Made by a program: the position numbers and the translations under genes. Below the pieces are notes generated by a model. It searched no databases and had not been told where the DNA came from. It saw only the letters and a list, made by a program, of their open reading frames with translations. From Duganella sacchari (GTDB taxonomy: Bacteria; Pseudomonadota; Gammaproteobacteria; Burkholderiales; Burkholderiaceae_D), in assembly GCF_900143065.1 (NCBI RefSeq), contig NZ_FRCX01000004.1:186001-250000 (forward strand): a stretch of 64,000 nucleotides of DNA, written 5' to 3'. Numbering within the stretch: the first letter of the stretch is position 1; every line of letters begins with the position of its first letter. Below are positions 9,179 to 16,973 of this stretch, piece by piece.

Positions 9179-10681
9179 TTAGCTATCCCTGCTGAAGCGA
9201 AGCTGGAAGCGCACAGCCAGTTCCCGCAGCACGTCGGTTTCCTGGCGTGGCATGGCGAGTGCGACGTGCATGTCTGGCCGTACCAGGTAGGCGGCGTCCT
9301 GCAGCAGGCCGGCGTGGGCCGCCTGCTCGCTCCATGGATAAGCGTGCAGCGGCAGACGCAGGGCTTGCGCCGCCGCCGTCAGGAGCGGACTGGCCTGGCC
9401 GTAGACGTGGATTTGCCAGTCCAGCGTCTGCAATGACGCGAAGTTGTCGGGCACCCAGGGCAGCCTGTCGCCGCCGATCACATCGCCCGCGCGGCCGCCG
9501 CTCAATGCGCTGTCAGGATAATGTATCAACACTTGTGAAACTGTTTTAAACAAGGTGCGCCGCGCCGCCGCAAATCCGCTCAGGACCGGGAACACATGCG
9601 GCAGCAGCCAGCTACGCAGCAGCTGCCCGCCGGTGCCCTGCGAGACGATCAGCTGGAAAGCGCGGTCGGTGGTGATGACCAGTTTGCGCGCGAAGACGAT
9701 GCGTTCTGCTTCGTAGGTGTCGAGCAGTGAGGGATCGGCGCGACCTTGCAGCACGTGCGCCAGTTTCCAGGCCAGGTTGACCGCGTCGCCGATGCCAGTG
9801 TTCATGCCCTGGCCGCCGGCGGGACTGTGAATGTGGGCCGCATCGCCGGCAATGAAGCAGCGGCCGGCGCGGAAATGCGCAGCCACGCGATGATGCACGC
9901 GATAGGTGGAGAACCAGTTGACCCGTTCCACCTGTATGCCGAGCAGCGGTTCCAGTACCGGACGTATGTCCTCGAAAGTTGGCTGCTGCGGTGCGCCCTC
10001 TGGCATCACGCCGATCAGCCGCTGCATGCCGCTGGAGCGTACCGGCAGCATCAGCGCAAAGGTCTGGGCGCCCAGATTGCCGATCAGGTCTTCGTTGGGC
10101 GGTCCGCTGACCTGCGCGTCGGCCACATAGAACTGGTGGGCATAGGTGCCGCCGGTGAAATCCAGTTTGAGCGATTCGCGCACGCGGCTGCGGGCGCCGT
10201 CGCAGCCGCACAGGTACGCGCTGCTGCAGGTGATGCGGTCGCCGCCGTGTTCCAGCACGGCGCGTACGCCCCATTCATCCTGCGTGAACGATTCCAGTTC
10301 GGTATTCCATTCCACTTCCACGCCTTCGGCTTGCAGCTGGGCCGTAAGGAAGCGTTCGTGGTCATCCTGTGGAAACGCCAGCACGAAAGGATAGGGGCTG
10401 ATGCCGGTGCCGATGTCCTTGAGCGGCAGTGCGGCGATTTCCTCGCCATGTTCGCGCAAATGGATGGCTTCTATCTTGATGCCGAGGTTGACCACCATGT
10501 CGCCAAAGCCCAGCTGGCGGTAGAACTCCAGCGTCCGCGCGTGGACCGCCATTGCGCGGGAAGCCTGGCCAGGTCCGCTGTTTTTATCGATGATACGGAC
10601 CGTAACACCCCGTCTCGCCAATGCGATGGCAAGCACTAAACCGGTAGGGCCGGCACCGACGATGAGCACTTGGGTAGCCAT
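9179..10681 (-). CDS. FAD-dependent monooxygenase (PheA/TfdB type)
   Basis: 500 residues. The N-terminal FAD motif is IVGAGPTGLVLAIALARRGV, and the GD motif is CFIAGDAAHIHSPAGGQGMNTGIGDAVNLAWKLA near the middle. The C-terminal thioredoxin-like domain is degenerate. These flavoproteins hydroxylate aromatic rings using NAD(P)H and oxygen; rifampicin-modifying and polyketide-tailoring enzymes belong here too, so the substrate is open. No pathway genes surround it. It is divergent from the beta-lactamase operon; the shared gap of about 110 bases must hold both promoters. Confidence 0.85.
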   Translation of the reverse strand: MATQVLIVGAGPTGLVLAIALARRGVTVRIIDKNSGPGQASRAMAVHARTLEFYRQLGFGDMVVNLGIKIEAIHLREHGEEIAALPLKDIGTGISPYPFVLAFPQDDHERFLTAQLQAEGVEVEWNTELESFTQDEWGVRAVLEHGGDRITCSSAYLCGCDGARSRVRESLKLDFTGGTYAHQFYVADAQVSGPPNEDLIGNLGAQTFALMLPVRSSGMQRLIGVMPEGAPQQPTFEDIRPVLEPLLGIQVERVNWFSTYRVHHRVAAHFRAGRCFIAGDAAHIHSPAGGQGMNTGIGDAVNLAWKLAHVLQGRADPSLLDTYEAERIVFARKLVITTDRAFQLIVSQGTGGQLLRSWLLPHVFPVLSGFAAARRTLFKTVSQVLIHYPDSALSGGRAGDVIGGDRLPWVPDNFASLQTLDWQIHVYGQASPLLTAAAQALRLPLHAYPWSEQAAHAGLLQDAAYLVRPDMHVALAMPRQETDVLRELAVRFQLRFSRDS

Positions 10682-10790
10682 GAAATCAGTCTACAGCGAC
10701 GGCAGATTGCGGTGCGCGCAATTGAGTCTCCCCGGTCGGCGCCGGCACTGGTATGATATGTTTATTTTTATTTAACTGTGTGCTGGTTGT

Positions 10791-11672
10791 ATGACTCACT
10801 CTACCACCCGTCGCGCGCTGATGCTGGCGCTGGTTTCCACGCCGTTTGCGCGAGCGGCAGACCTGCTGGACCAGGCCCCTACTACCGTGCAGCTGTCGCC
10901 GACGGCGCAACTGGCCTTGCTGGAGAAGGAATCCGGCGGGCTGTTGGGTGTCGCAGCGCTGAACACGGGCGATGGCCGTCAGCTGCTGCATCGTGCCGAT
11001 GAGCGCTTCCCGGTTTGCAGCACTTTCAAGATGATGCTGTCGGCCGCAGTACTGGCGCGCGATCCGGCATTGCTGAAGAAGCGCATCCCGTACGAGAAAA
11101 GCGACCTGGTACCGCATGCGCCCATCACGAGCAAGCATGTGGGCGAGGGCATGACGGTGGCCGAGTTGTGCGAGGCGACGCTGCAGTACAGTGATAACCC
11201 TGCCGCCAATCTGCTCATGAAGCAGCTCGGCGGACCGGCTGCAGTCACGGCATATGCACGTTCCATCGGCGATAGCGAATTCCGCCTGGAGCGCTGGGAG
11301 ACGGAGCTGAACACCGCGATTCCCGGCGATCCTCGCGATACCACCACGCCGGAGGCGATGGCAAGGTCGCTGCAAAAGCTGGTGCTCGGCGATGCGCTGC
11401 CGCCAACCCAGCGCAAGCAATTGAAGGACTGGATGCTAGGGAATACTACCGGCGCCACCCGCATCCGCGCCGGCGTGCCCGCCGGCTGGCCGGTGGCCGA
11501 CAAGACCGGTGCGGGTGATTACGGCACGGTCAATGATATTGCGGTCATCTGGCCGCCGGGGAAGGCGCCGATTGTGCTGGCGGTGTATCTTACCCAGCCT
11601 GGCAAGGATGACAAGTCGCACCCGGAGATACATGGCGAGGTCGCCAAAATCGTGATCGAGGCATTCAAATGA
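10791..11672 (+). CDS. Class A beta-lactamase
   Basis: 293 residues with a twin-arginine-like signal (TTRRALMLALVSTPFARA). All class A signatures are present: S77-T-F-K (Ambler S70-K73), SDN at 134-136 (Ambler 130-132), E170 in RWETELN (Ambler E166/N170), and KTG at 238-240 (Ambler 234-236) followed by AGDYGTVNDIAVIWPP. The omega and KTG regions resemble the CTX-M/L2-like branch. The Cys before the active Ser has no partner at Ambler 238 (Gly), so the disulfide of KPC-type carbapenemases is absent. Periplasmic hydrolysis of beta-lactams is expected; the spectrum cannot be read from sequence. No divergent ampR-type regulator is present. It heads a chain of overlapping genes. Confidence 0.93.
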   Translation: MTHSTTRRALMLALVSTPFARAADLLDQAPTTVQLSPTAQLALLEKESGGLLGVAALNTGDGRQLLHRADERFPVCSTFKMMLSAAVLARDPALLKKRIPYEKSDLVPHAPITSKHVGEGMTVAELCEATLQYSDNPAANLLMKQLGGPAAVTAYARSIGDSEFRLERWETELNTAIPGDPRDTTTPEAMARSLQKLVLGDALPPTQRKQLKDWMLGNTTGATRIRAGVPAGWPVADKTGAGDYGTVNDIAVIWPPGKAPIVLAVYLTQPGKDDKSHPEIHGEVAKIVIEAFK

Positions 11673-11887
11673 AAGAACTGAAGTTCAAGGTCTTTGGTTC
11701 CTTCATCGCCGTGACCGGCGCGCCCGGTGCGTGGCGGGCGTTTTACTTCGGTGCGGAAGGCAAGCGCCGTCCTGCGGATTTCATCATTCCCGGCGACGTC
11801 GCCGAGCGGGATCTGTGCGAATACCTGTCCGACCTGTTGCATGAAGATGCGACGCCGCGCAACCACACTGCGGTGCAGCTGTCATGA
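11669..11887 (+). CDS. Small conserved protein (DUF7661-like)
   Basis: 72 residues that start inside the beta-lactamase stop codon (ATGA) and end inside the next start (ATGA). The pattern KFKVFG...W.AFYFGAEGKRRPADFIIP...L.EYLSDLLHEDATP resembles a small family I know as DUF7661, recalled without a search. No signal or membrane segment. Function unknown. Its strict coupling to both neighbours indicates it is a real gene. Confidence 0.65.
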   Translation: MKELKFKVFGSFIAVTGAPGAWRAFYFGAEGKRRPADFIIPGDVAERDLCEYLSDLLHEDATPRNHTAVQLS

Positions 11888-12600
11888 CGCACGACGGCGC
11901 CGTACAGCAGGCGGTCGACGCCTATCAGGAGGGCCGCTACGAAGAGGCTTTGGATCTGGTGCAGGCGCTGTTTGAGCGTGCCGACCGTACCCACTTCATC
12001 ACGATGTTCACATGGAGTCAGCTGATTGAACACCATGCGCCCGCGCGCGACGCCCTGGTCCTCAAGCGCGAAGCGCAAGTGCGCCTGCTGTTGCAGGGTG
12101 ACGTGACATTCCAGATGCGCGATGGCCGCTGGCCACGCTCGCGGTTTAGCGTCATCCATGAAATCAACGACATGCTGAATGACAGCCGTGCGACCTATGA
12201 GTTGTTCCTGCAACTGCTGGAGACGCAGCCGGAGCAGGCCGACAATGAGTCGTATCTTGCCTTGCCTGCCATCGTGGCGGCGGGCGACTACACGCTGGCC
12301 GAGCGTTATCTTCGCAATCCTCTGGAGCGCCTGGATGAACTGAATCAGACTTCCATCAGGTTCCCTCTGTTTCCGCCAGCGGGCCAGGCGCCGCGTCTGG
12401 CGGCGGAATTGAGCAATTACGTCAACAGCCTGTCCTTATGCCTGAACGTGCTGCTCGGACGTGGCCAGATTGCCGAAGCGGAGTCGCTGCGCGAGGCGGC
12501 ATTGGCAGGGCTGCTGGACGATAAGCTGCGCGCACTGGCGGTACGCCAGCTTGCCGATCCAGGCACCATCTCACGCGAAGTCTCTGCGAGAATCGAATGA
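11884..12600 (+). CDS. Hypothetical TPR-like/ImpE-like protein
   Basis: 238 residues, soluble, rich in Ala/Leu/Glu helices. The N-terminus has a tetratricopeptide look (AVDAYQEGRYEEALDLVQALFERADRT), and a WSQLIEHHAPARDAL segment follows. The general form (N-terminal repeat followed by W..L...) recalls adaptor proteins, but I cannot name the family. It is coupled by 4-base overlaps to the small protein before it and the GFA protein after it. Confidence 0.65.
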   Translation: MTHDGAVQQAVDAYQEGRYEEALDLVQALFERADRTHFITMFTWSQLIEHHAPARDALVLKREAQVRLLLQGDVTFQMRDGRWPRSRFSVIHEINDMLNDSRATYELFLQLLETQPEQADNESYLALPAIVAAGDYTLAERYLRNPLERLDELNQTSIRFPLFPPAGQAPRLAAELSNYVNSLSLCLNVLLGRGQIAEAESLREAALAGLLDDKLRALAVRQLADPGTISREVSARIE

Positions 12601-12998
12601 TGAAAACCTACCATGGCAGTTGTCACTGTGGAGTGGTGACTTTTGAAGCGGATATCGATTTAAGCCAGGGCACCATACGCTGCAACTGCACGATTTGCAC
12701 CAAGGTGCGCTTCTGGCCGGCGATCATCAAACCGGACGCCTTTCGTCTCAAGTCCGGCGAGGATGATCTGACGCTGTACCAGTTCCTCACCAAGACCGAC
12801 AAGCACCTGTTCTGCCGCCACTGCGGCGTGCGCTCCTTCGGCATCGGCCGCTCGCCGCGTTGGGGCGATTTCTACGCAGTGAACCTTAGCTGCCTGGATG
12901 ATGTCACGCCCGAAGAATTGGTGAACGCGCCAATCACTTACCTCGACGGCAAAAACGACAAATGGGAAACGCCGCCAGCAGAAACGCGGCATCTTTGA
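12597..12998 (+). CDS. GFA-family zinc protein
   Basis: 133 residues with the glutathione-dependent formaldehyde-activating fold signature: GSCHCGVVTFEA at residues 7-18, CNCTICTK around 30, and CRHCGVRSFG around 75. These seven or so Cys bind two zinc ions. Members are described as S-hydroxymethylglutathione synthase-like, but most are of unknown activity. ATGA overlap with the gene before; the next gene begins one base after its stop. Confidence 0.85.
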   Translation: MMKTYHGSCHCGVVTFEADIDLSQGTIRCNCTICTKVRFWPAIIKPDAFRLKSGEDDLTLYQFLTKTDKHLFCRHCGVRSFGIGRSPRWGDFYAVNLSCLDDVTPEELVNAPITYLDGKNDKWETPPAETRHL

Positions 12999-12999
12999 A

Positions 13000-13326
13000 A
13001 TGAAGCACATCACGTTCAGGAACTGTTCGCTGGCGCTGGGTATATTGGCCAGCGCAGCAGTCATCTACCTGATGTATCAGCATTGGCTATTTGAACAGTG
13101 GGCGCGTGAGCAGGCGGCTCACGGTTACTTTATCTGCGGTATGTCGGTCATAGGCGTGGTGATCGGGGCAGGAGTTGCGCTGATCGTTGCTGCAATCGGT
13201 AGCGTGCTAGGCCTGATAAGCTATTGGCGTATTTCCCGTCCCCGGCCGCGTCGGCGTTTGCTGGAGCCCTTGTTGATTGTCGCCTTTCCTCTGTTTTGTA
13301 TTTTTGTAGGCTTGTATCGATGGTAG
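13000..13326 (+). CDS. Small membrane protein, unknown
   Basis: 108 residues with three hydrophobic stretches (about 10-28, 46-72 and 88-105) separated by a basic PRPRRR loop. No family recognised. It starts one base after the GFA gene and its stop lies inside the start region of the acetyltransferase (7-base overlap), so expression is probably as part of the operon. Confidence 0.6.
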   Translation: MKHITFRNCSLALGILASAAVIYLMYQHWLFEQWAREQAAHGYFICGMSVIGVVIGAGVALIVAAIGSVLGLISYWRISRPRPRRRLLEPLLIVAFPLFCIFVGLYRW

Positions 13327-14264
13327 TACGTTACACAAGAGAAGAAGACTGGCAGGAACTGAAACGTATCCGCTTAGCGGCCTTGCTGGACGCACCCACT
13401 GCGTTTGGCGTGGCGCATGCTTCCGCCGCTGCGTACACGGACACCGGCTGGCAAGACCGTGCGGCAGGTCGTGGACCCGCGCGGTATCTGCTGGCGTTTC
13501 AGGATGGTGCGGCAGTCGGCATTGTCGGGCATGTCCCGGTCAATGCGCAGACCCTTGGCCTGATTGCCATGTGGGTGGCGCCGGAAGTGCGCGGCACCGG
13601 CATCGCGAAGTCTTTGGTGCAAGCCGTGCAATCCCACGCTGCATTACACAACTACGTGCGCGTGACCTTGGATGTAGCTCCCGAAAATAGCCGTGCCGCA
13701 GCCTTCTACCTGAAGCAGGGCTTTACCTTTTTGCCTGAATGGGAAGCGCTGGAAAGCCATCCGGCTATCCAGTTGCAGAAGATGGCATGGCGCCACATCA
13801 GCATTGGCGTCGCCACAGAGACAGAACTGGCCGCTGTGGCAGGCTTGTATCAAACCGTCGGCTACGGCGGTGGCGTTTCCGCTACGGACGTGACCCTGTG
13901 TGCAAAAGCAGGCACCCGCCTGGCAGGCGCTGTTCGTCTCTGCAAGGAAGAGGGCGTGATGGTCTTGCGAGGCATGCACGTCCATCCAGACTTTCAGCGA
14001 CAGGGAATCGGCAGCCTGCTGCTGACGCACTGCATTCCATACCTGTCACAGGGCGAGTCGTACTGTCTGCCGTACGATCACCTCGTGCAGTTCTATGAAC
14101 AGGCGGGATTCAGGATTGCCGCTGTTGCCGGGTTGCCGCCATTCCTGGCAGAGCGCCTGAATGGCTACCTCGCATCCGGCCAGCAGATAGTGGCAATGAA
14201 GCGCCCTGGCATCCTGGGAAAACAATCCACGATCTCAAACACTGCGCAGACATCCGCTCCGTGA
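13320..14264 (+). CDS. Tandem GNAT acetyltransferase
   Basis: 314 residues with two GNAT domains. The first (about 1-150) has IAMWVAPEVRGTGIAKSLV as the acetyl-CoA loop. The second (about 155-300) has MHVHPDFQRQGIGSLLL with the canonical Q/RxxGxG/A, followed by YEQAGFR. Each could transfer an acetyl group to an amine; the second looks like the family that ends with a GNAT fold after GYGGG. The real start is ATG 13320, overlapping the previous stop. An upstream extension in frame reads through the preceding gene and is rejected. Last gene of the beta-lactamase-headed unit. Confidence 0.82.
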   Translation: MVVRYTREEDWQELKRIRLAALLDAPTAFGVAHASAAAYTDTGWQDRAAGRGPARYLLAFQDGAAVGIVGHVPVNAQTLGLIAMWVAPEVRGTGIAKSLVQAVQSHAALHNYVRVTLDVAPENSRAAAFYLKQGFTFLPEWEALESHPAIQLQKMAWRHISIGVATETELAAVAGLYQTVGYGGGVSATDVTLCAKAGTRLAGAVRLCKEEGVMVLRGMHVHPDFQRQGIGSLLLTHCIPYLSQGESYCLPYDHLVQFYEQAGFRIAAVAGLPPFLAERLNGYLASGQQIVAMKRPGILGKQSTISNTAQTSAP

Positions 14265-14278
14265 CCTAGCTCCATATC

Positions 14279-14509
14279 GTGGTCCGCGCAAACCTGGGCA
14301 AGTTCGGGCAAAACCCCGCCTTGCGCGAATTCCTTTTGCAGACTAGCGAACGTGTGCTGGTCGAGGCCAGCCCCGTGGATAACATCTGGGGCATCGGCCT
14401 TGCCTTTGACGACCCGCGGGCAGAAAATCCGCTCGAATGGCAGGGACTCAATCTTCTCGGCTTCGCCCTGATGGAAGTGCGCGCCCGGCTTGATTTAGCC
14501 AATCATTGA
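14279..14509 (+). pseudogene. NADAR-family protein remnant (YbiA/RibX type), 5' truncated
   Basis: A 76-residue open frame matches only the C-terminal half of NADAR-domain proteins (YbiA-like N-glycosidases acting on riboflavin-pathway intermediates or ADP-ribose). Matching landmarks are FGQNPALREFLLQTSERVLVEASP, DNIWGIGL, DDPRAENPLEWQGLNLLGFALMEVR. Full-length members are about 150-180 residues; the first half with its YGEFSN-type motif is missing, and an in-frame TAG at 14267-14269 closes the frame. Best read as a decayed or truncated gene; no promoter or ribosome-binding site was seen. Confidence 0.7.
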
Positions 14510-14532
14510 AGCGGAACGCGCGCCGCGCTTTC

Positions 14533-14907
14533 TCAGGCTGCCGGCCTGGAGAAGATGTTGACCAGGTTGCCGTCCGGGTCGCGCAGCAGTAGCGAGAGGT
14601 TCCCCCAGGGCATACGCGTTGCGGGCATGACCACCTCAATTTGCTCTTTGATTGCGAGCTCGCTTATGGCCGGGACGTCGGCCACCTCAAATTCAAGAAT
14701 GGCCGAGCGGTTGGCCGCTGCAACCGCAGCGTCAGCGTTAAAGCGGGCTACCAGCGCCTGCGACGATATCGCCAGCACCGCGCCATCAAAGCGCACTTCC
14801 GCGAAGCCGTCGGCCAAACGGACAGGGTCAATCCCGGAGATTTTTTGGTAGAACGCGAGGAGCGGTTCAAACTGCGCGGTGACCAGACGGATGGATGCGA
14901 ATTTCAT
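14533..14907 (-). CDS. VOC/glyoxalase-fold protein
   Basis: 124 residues, one VOC repeat pair: MKFASIRLVTAQFEPLLAFYQKISG at the start and LLLRDPDGNLVNIFSRP at the end, typical of glyoxalase/bleomycin-resistance/dioxygenase proteins. Such proteins bind a divalent metal as dimers; the substrate is unknown. Start at 14907 chosen because GGAG lies 9 bases upstream; the longer frame to 14952 adds an unrelated-looking stretch. Lies 66 bases downstream of the YdeI-like gene. Confidence 0.82.
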   Translation of the reverse strand: MKFASIRLVTAQFEPLLAFYQKISGIDPVRLADGFAEVRFDGAVLAISSQALVARFNADAAVAAANRSAILEFEVADVPAISELAIKEQIEVVMPATRMPWGNLSLLLRDPDGNLVNIFSRPAA

Positions 14908-14973
14908 AATGGGACTCCAATTCAAAAGGAGCCCCAGTATATGGACGGGCACTGTCAGTTTTTGTCAGGAGCT

Positions 14974-15555
14974 TTAATCGTCCAGCCCTTTGCCGGCCAG
15001 GATGCGTTGAACGCATTTGTCGATGCGGGATTCGCGCGTCTTTGCCTGTTTGGCCGACGAGAAGTGCAGCAGGTAGCCGCGCTGGCGGCCGGGCGTCAGT
15101 TCTTCGAAGGCGGTGCGCAGGGCCGGGATCTCATCCATCTTGCGTTCCAGCTCTTCGGGGAAGGAAAATTCCGCAGTTTTTTTGAACGCCACCTTGGCGC
15201 CGGACTTCTCCAGCTCGATGGCGTTCTTGATGTAGCTCTTGAGTGTCTTTTCCAGCTTGGTGATCTGGTCGAGAGAAGTGAAGCGGACCTGGCGCGCGGC
15301 CTGCACGTTTTCTGTTTGCTGGACCAGGATGCTCTTGGAATCTTTCATCAGCGCGCCCTTGAAGAACAGCAGCGCGCAGTAGTCTTTAAAGCCGTGCATC
15401 AGCACCACGTTCTGGCCATCCAGCGTGTAGCAGGGCTGGCCCCACTTCAATTCTTCGCTCAGGTCACTCGACTGAATGATCTCACGCAGCGCCGCGAATT
15501 CAGCTTGCCAGCTGGTGGCGCGGTGCATGAACGCATCAACTTTTTCGCTGCTCAT
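14974..15555 (-). CDS. YdeI/OmpD-associated family protein (DUF1801 + YdeI)
   Basis: 193 residues. The N-terminal DUF1801/YdhG-like domain (LREIIQSSDLSEELKWGQPCYTL, then DYCALLFFKGALMKD) is followed by a C-terminal YdeI domain (AFEELTPGRQRGYLLHFSSAKQAKTRESRIDKCVQRI). Soluble and cytoplasmic; function unknown although members occur widely. AAGGAG lies before the ATG. The start is only 9 bases after the stop of the secreted protein of the Pls operon, so it may be transcribed with it. Confidence 0.82.
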   Translation of the reverse strand: MSSEKVDAFMHRATSWQAEFAALREIIQSSDLSEELKWGQPCYTLDGQNVVLMHGFKDYCALLFFKGALMKDSKSILVQQTENVQAARQVRFTSLDQITKLEKTLKSYIKNAIELEKSGAKVAFKKTAEFSFPEELERKMDEIPALRTAFEELTPGRQRGYLLHFSSAKQAKTRESRIDKCVQRILAGKGLDD

Positions 15556-15564
15556 GTGGTCTCC

Positions 15565-16368
15565 TTATTTGCTGGATATGCCGCAAATAATATCGCATTG
15601 TGTAGAGCGCAGCGCGGTAATGACCTGCTGATACTGCGTGCTGAATTCAGGGGGCATGTTCGCTGCCTGCATCAGCCAGAATTTGAGCGCGGCTTCACGA
15701 CGCTCCAGATCAAACACCTGAGAAAACGACGGTGTGACATCTGCCATCGCGGACATCATCTGCCGGCGGTTTTCAAAGCGGATCTCGGAGGTGCCAGCAC
15801 TTTGCGCCGTGCCGAGATAGGCCTGCATCAAACCTTTGCGCATCTGCTCCAATCCTGCGCGGCGCTCATTGGTCATTTCTTCAGGCTTAAGATTTTTCGT
15901 CAACTCGGCCAGCAAAGGCATTTGCCTGGCCTGGCAACGCAGATTGAATGCCATCACCAGCGTCATTTCGTCCTGGTAGGTGAGCGCATTGCGCGCGCCC
16001 ACCGCAGCGACGGCGGCAGCAACGCGCTGAGGATCGGTGATTGACTTGTCTACCTTCGCCGCCAGATCGTACAGCAGGTAGCCGATGACGATCTGGTTGG
16101 CCTGGCTGCACATGGTATTCAGCGATGACATGTCAGCGCTGGAGAAGGTTTGCGTGTCCAGGAAGCGCCTGTGGTCAGCCAGCGTATTCAGAACTTGCGC
16201 TGTAAGCGGGTCACTGCGCCTTGGCATGCCATGCTGGCTAGCTGCGGCAGTGCTGAGTTGTGCAAACTGCTGTGCGGCCAAGGCGTATTCCTCATATGGC
16301 GCCGCCATTGCAGCAAGGCTGGCAAGGCAGAACAAAGTACAGGCAGCGCGGTGGAGGCGTTTGATCAT
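15565..16368 (-). CDS. Secreted protein of unknown function, Pls operon
   Basis: 267 residues with a Sec signal peptide (MIKRLHRAACTLFCLASLAAMA, cleavage near AAP). The mature part is helical, rich in Ala/Met/Gln, with two Cys in the middle (MCSQ, RCQA) and two near the C-terminus (CDIICGISSK). No family recognised. The ATG at 16368 shares the ATGA with the stop of the phosphopantetheinyl transferase, so it is translationally coupled to the Pls-activating enzyme. It may act outside the cell or in the periplasm on the Pls product, but that is inference. A longer frame running to 16728 is rejected because it would overlap the transferase gene. Confidence 0.72.
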   Translation of the reverse strand: MIKRLHRAACTLFCLASLAAMAAPYEEYALAAQQFAQLSTAAASQHGMPRRSDPLTAQVLNTLADHRRFLDTQTFSSADMSSLNTMCSQANQIVIGYLLYDLAAKVDKSITDPQRVAAAVAAVGARNALTYQDEMTLVMAFNLRCQARQMPLLAELTKNLKPEEMTNERRAGLEQMRKGLMQAYLGTAQSAGTSEIRFENRRQMMSAMADVTPSFSQVFDLERREAALKFWLMQAANMPPEFSTQYQQVITALRSTQCDIICGISSK

Positions 16369-16973
16369 TGTCGTGGTGTTGTCGTATCTGAGGGACGGTA
16401 GGCCAATGTACCGGCCATCCCGGCGGGAAGTACAAGCGATTGCAAGTGGATCGCCGCGTCCGGCGCATGGCCGGTCCATTCGGATAAAGCCAGGCCAGAG
16501 AGTTTTAACCGCGCCTCGTATCGGGTCCAGGCTTCGGCGAGGGCGAGAGGGCGGTCCGGCGCAGCCAGCAATGCGGCGACGGCATCCTGCCCCAGATAGT
16601 CGCGGGCGACTATCTGCCAGTCGGGGATGTCCTGAATCTGCATCAGGTCCGCGCCGACAGGGCCTTGCAGATTGATTGCGGCGAGCGCGTAATTGCCGTC
16701 GTGGCTGAACGAGCAGCCGATACGGCATACGCTGCCGGCCAGCAGGATGCGTGGCGGCTCGCCCGGTTGTGAGGCGATGCTGATGTCGCCAACGCGCACG
16801 CGAAGCACGGCGGCCAACGCCTCGCGGGTGGCGAGGCGAATCCGGCTGCGGGCGATATCACGCTGAGGACCTGCCGGTGGCGGCGTGGCCGTGAGGTCAA
16901 TCAGAATCGCAAACAGGCCGTCCTGCGGCACCGGCACGGGACCGGGCCAGAGCTGGACGGCCAGTGTTTTCAT
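16365..16973 (-). CDS. 4'-phosphopantetheinyl transferase superfamily protein
   Basis: 202 residues. Sfp-type landmarks: CSFSHDGNYALAAI at 87-100, GADLMQI at 107-113 (the usual GxDxE; the second acidic residue is Met here), and EAWTRYEARLKLSG at 147-160 (usual WxxKEAxxK; Lys is Tyr, the Glu is kept). Such enzymes transfer phosphopantetheine from CoA to a carrier-protein Ser. The natural target is the thiolation domain of the adjacent Pls synthetase, whose stop codon it overlaps (ATGA). The substitutions make it a divergent member, so activity should not be taken for granted. Confidence 0.8.
   Translation of the reverse strand: MKTLAVQLWPGPVPVPQDGLFAILIDLTATPPPAGPQRDIARSRIRLATREALAAVLRVRVGDISIASQPGEPPRILLAGSVCRIGCSFSHDGNYALAAINLQGPVGADLMQIQDIPDWQIVARDYLGQDAVAALLAAPDRPLALAEAWTRYEARLKLSGLALSEWTGHAPDAAIHLQSLVLPAGMAGTLAYRPSDTTTPRQ

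Noticed and set aside
7264..9195. Long open frame on the plus strand opposite the DUF885 gene
   Set aside because: Its composition and length follow from the GC-rich codon pattern of the gene it opposes; no domain or ribosome site was recognised. The same applies to the long opposite frames at 19280-20950, 27417-29240, 49773-51359 and 57075-58754.
10791..11672. Carbapenemase or extended-spectrum label for the beta-lactamase
   Set aside because: The Cys before the active Ser has no partner at Ambler 238, and single residues do not predict spectrum. Only class A is supported.
15565..16728. 387-residue version of the secreted protein gene
   Set aside because: The extra part lies inside the transferase gene and would remove the signal peptide from the N-terminus.
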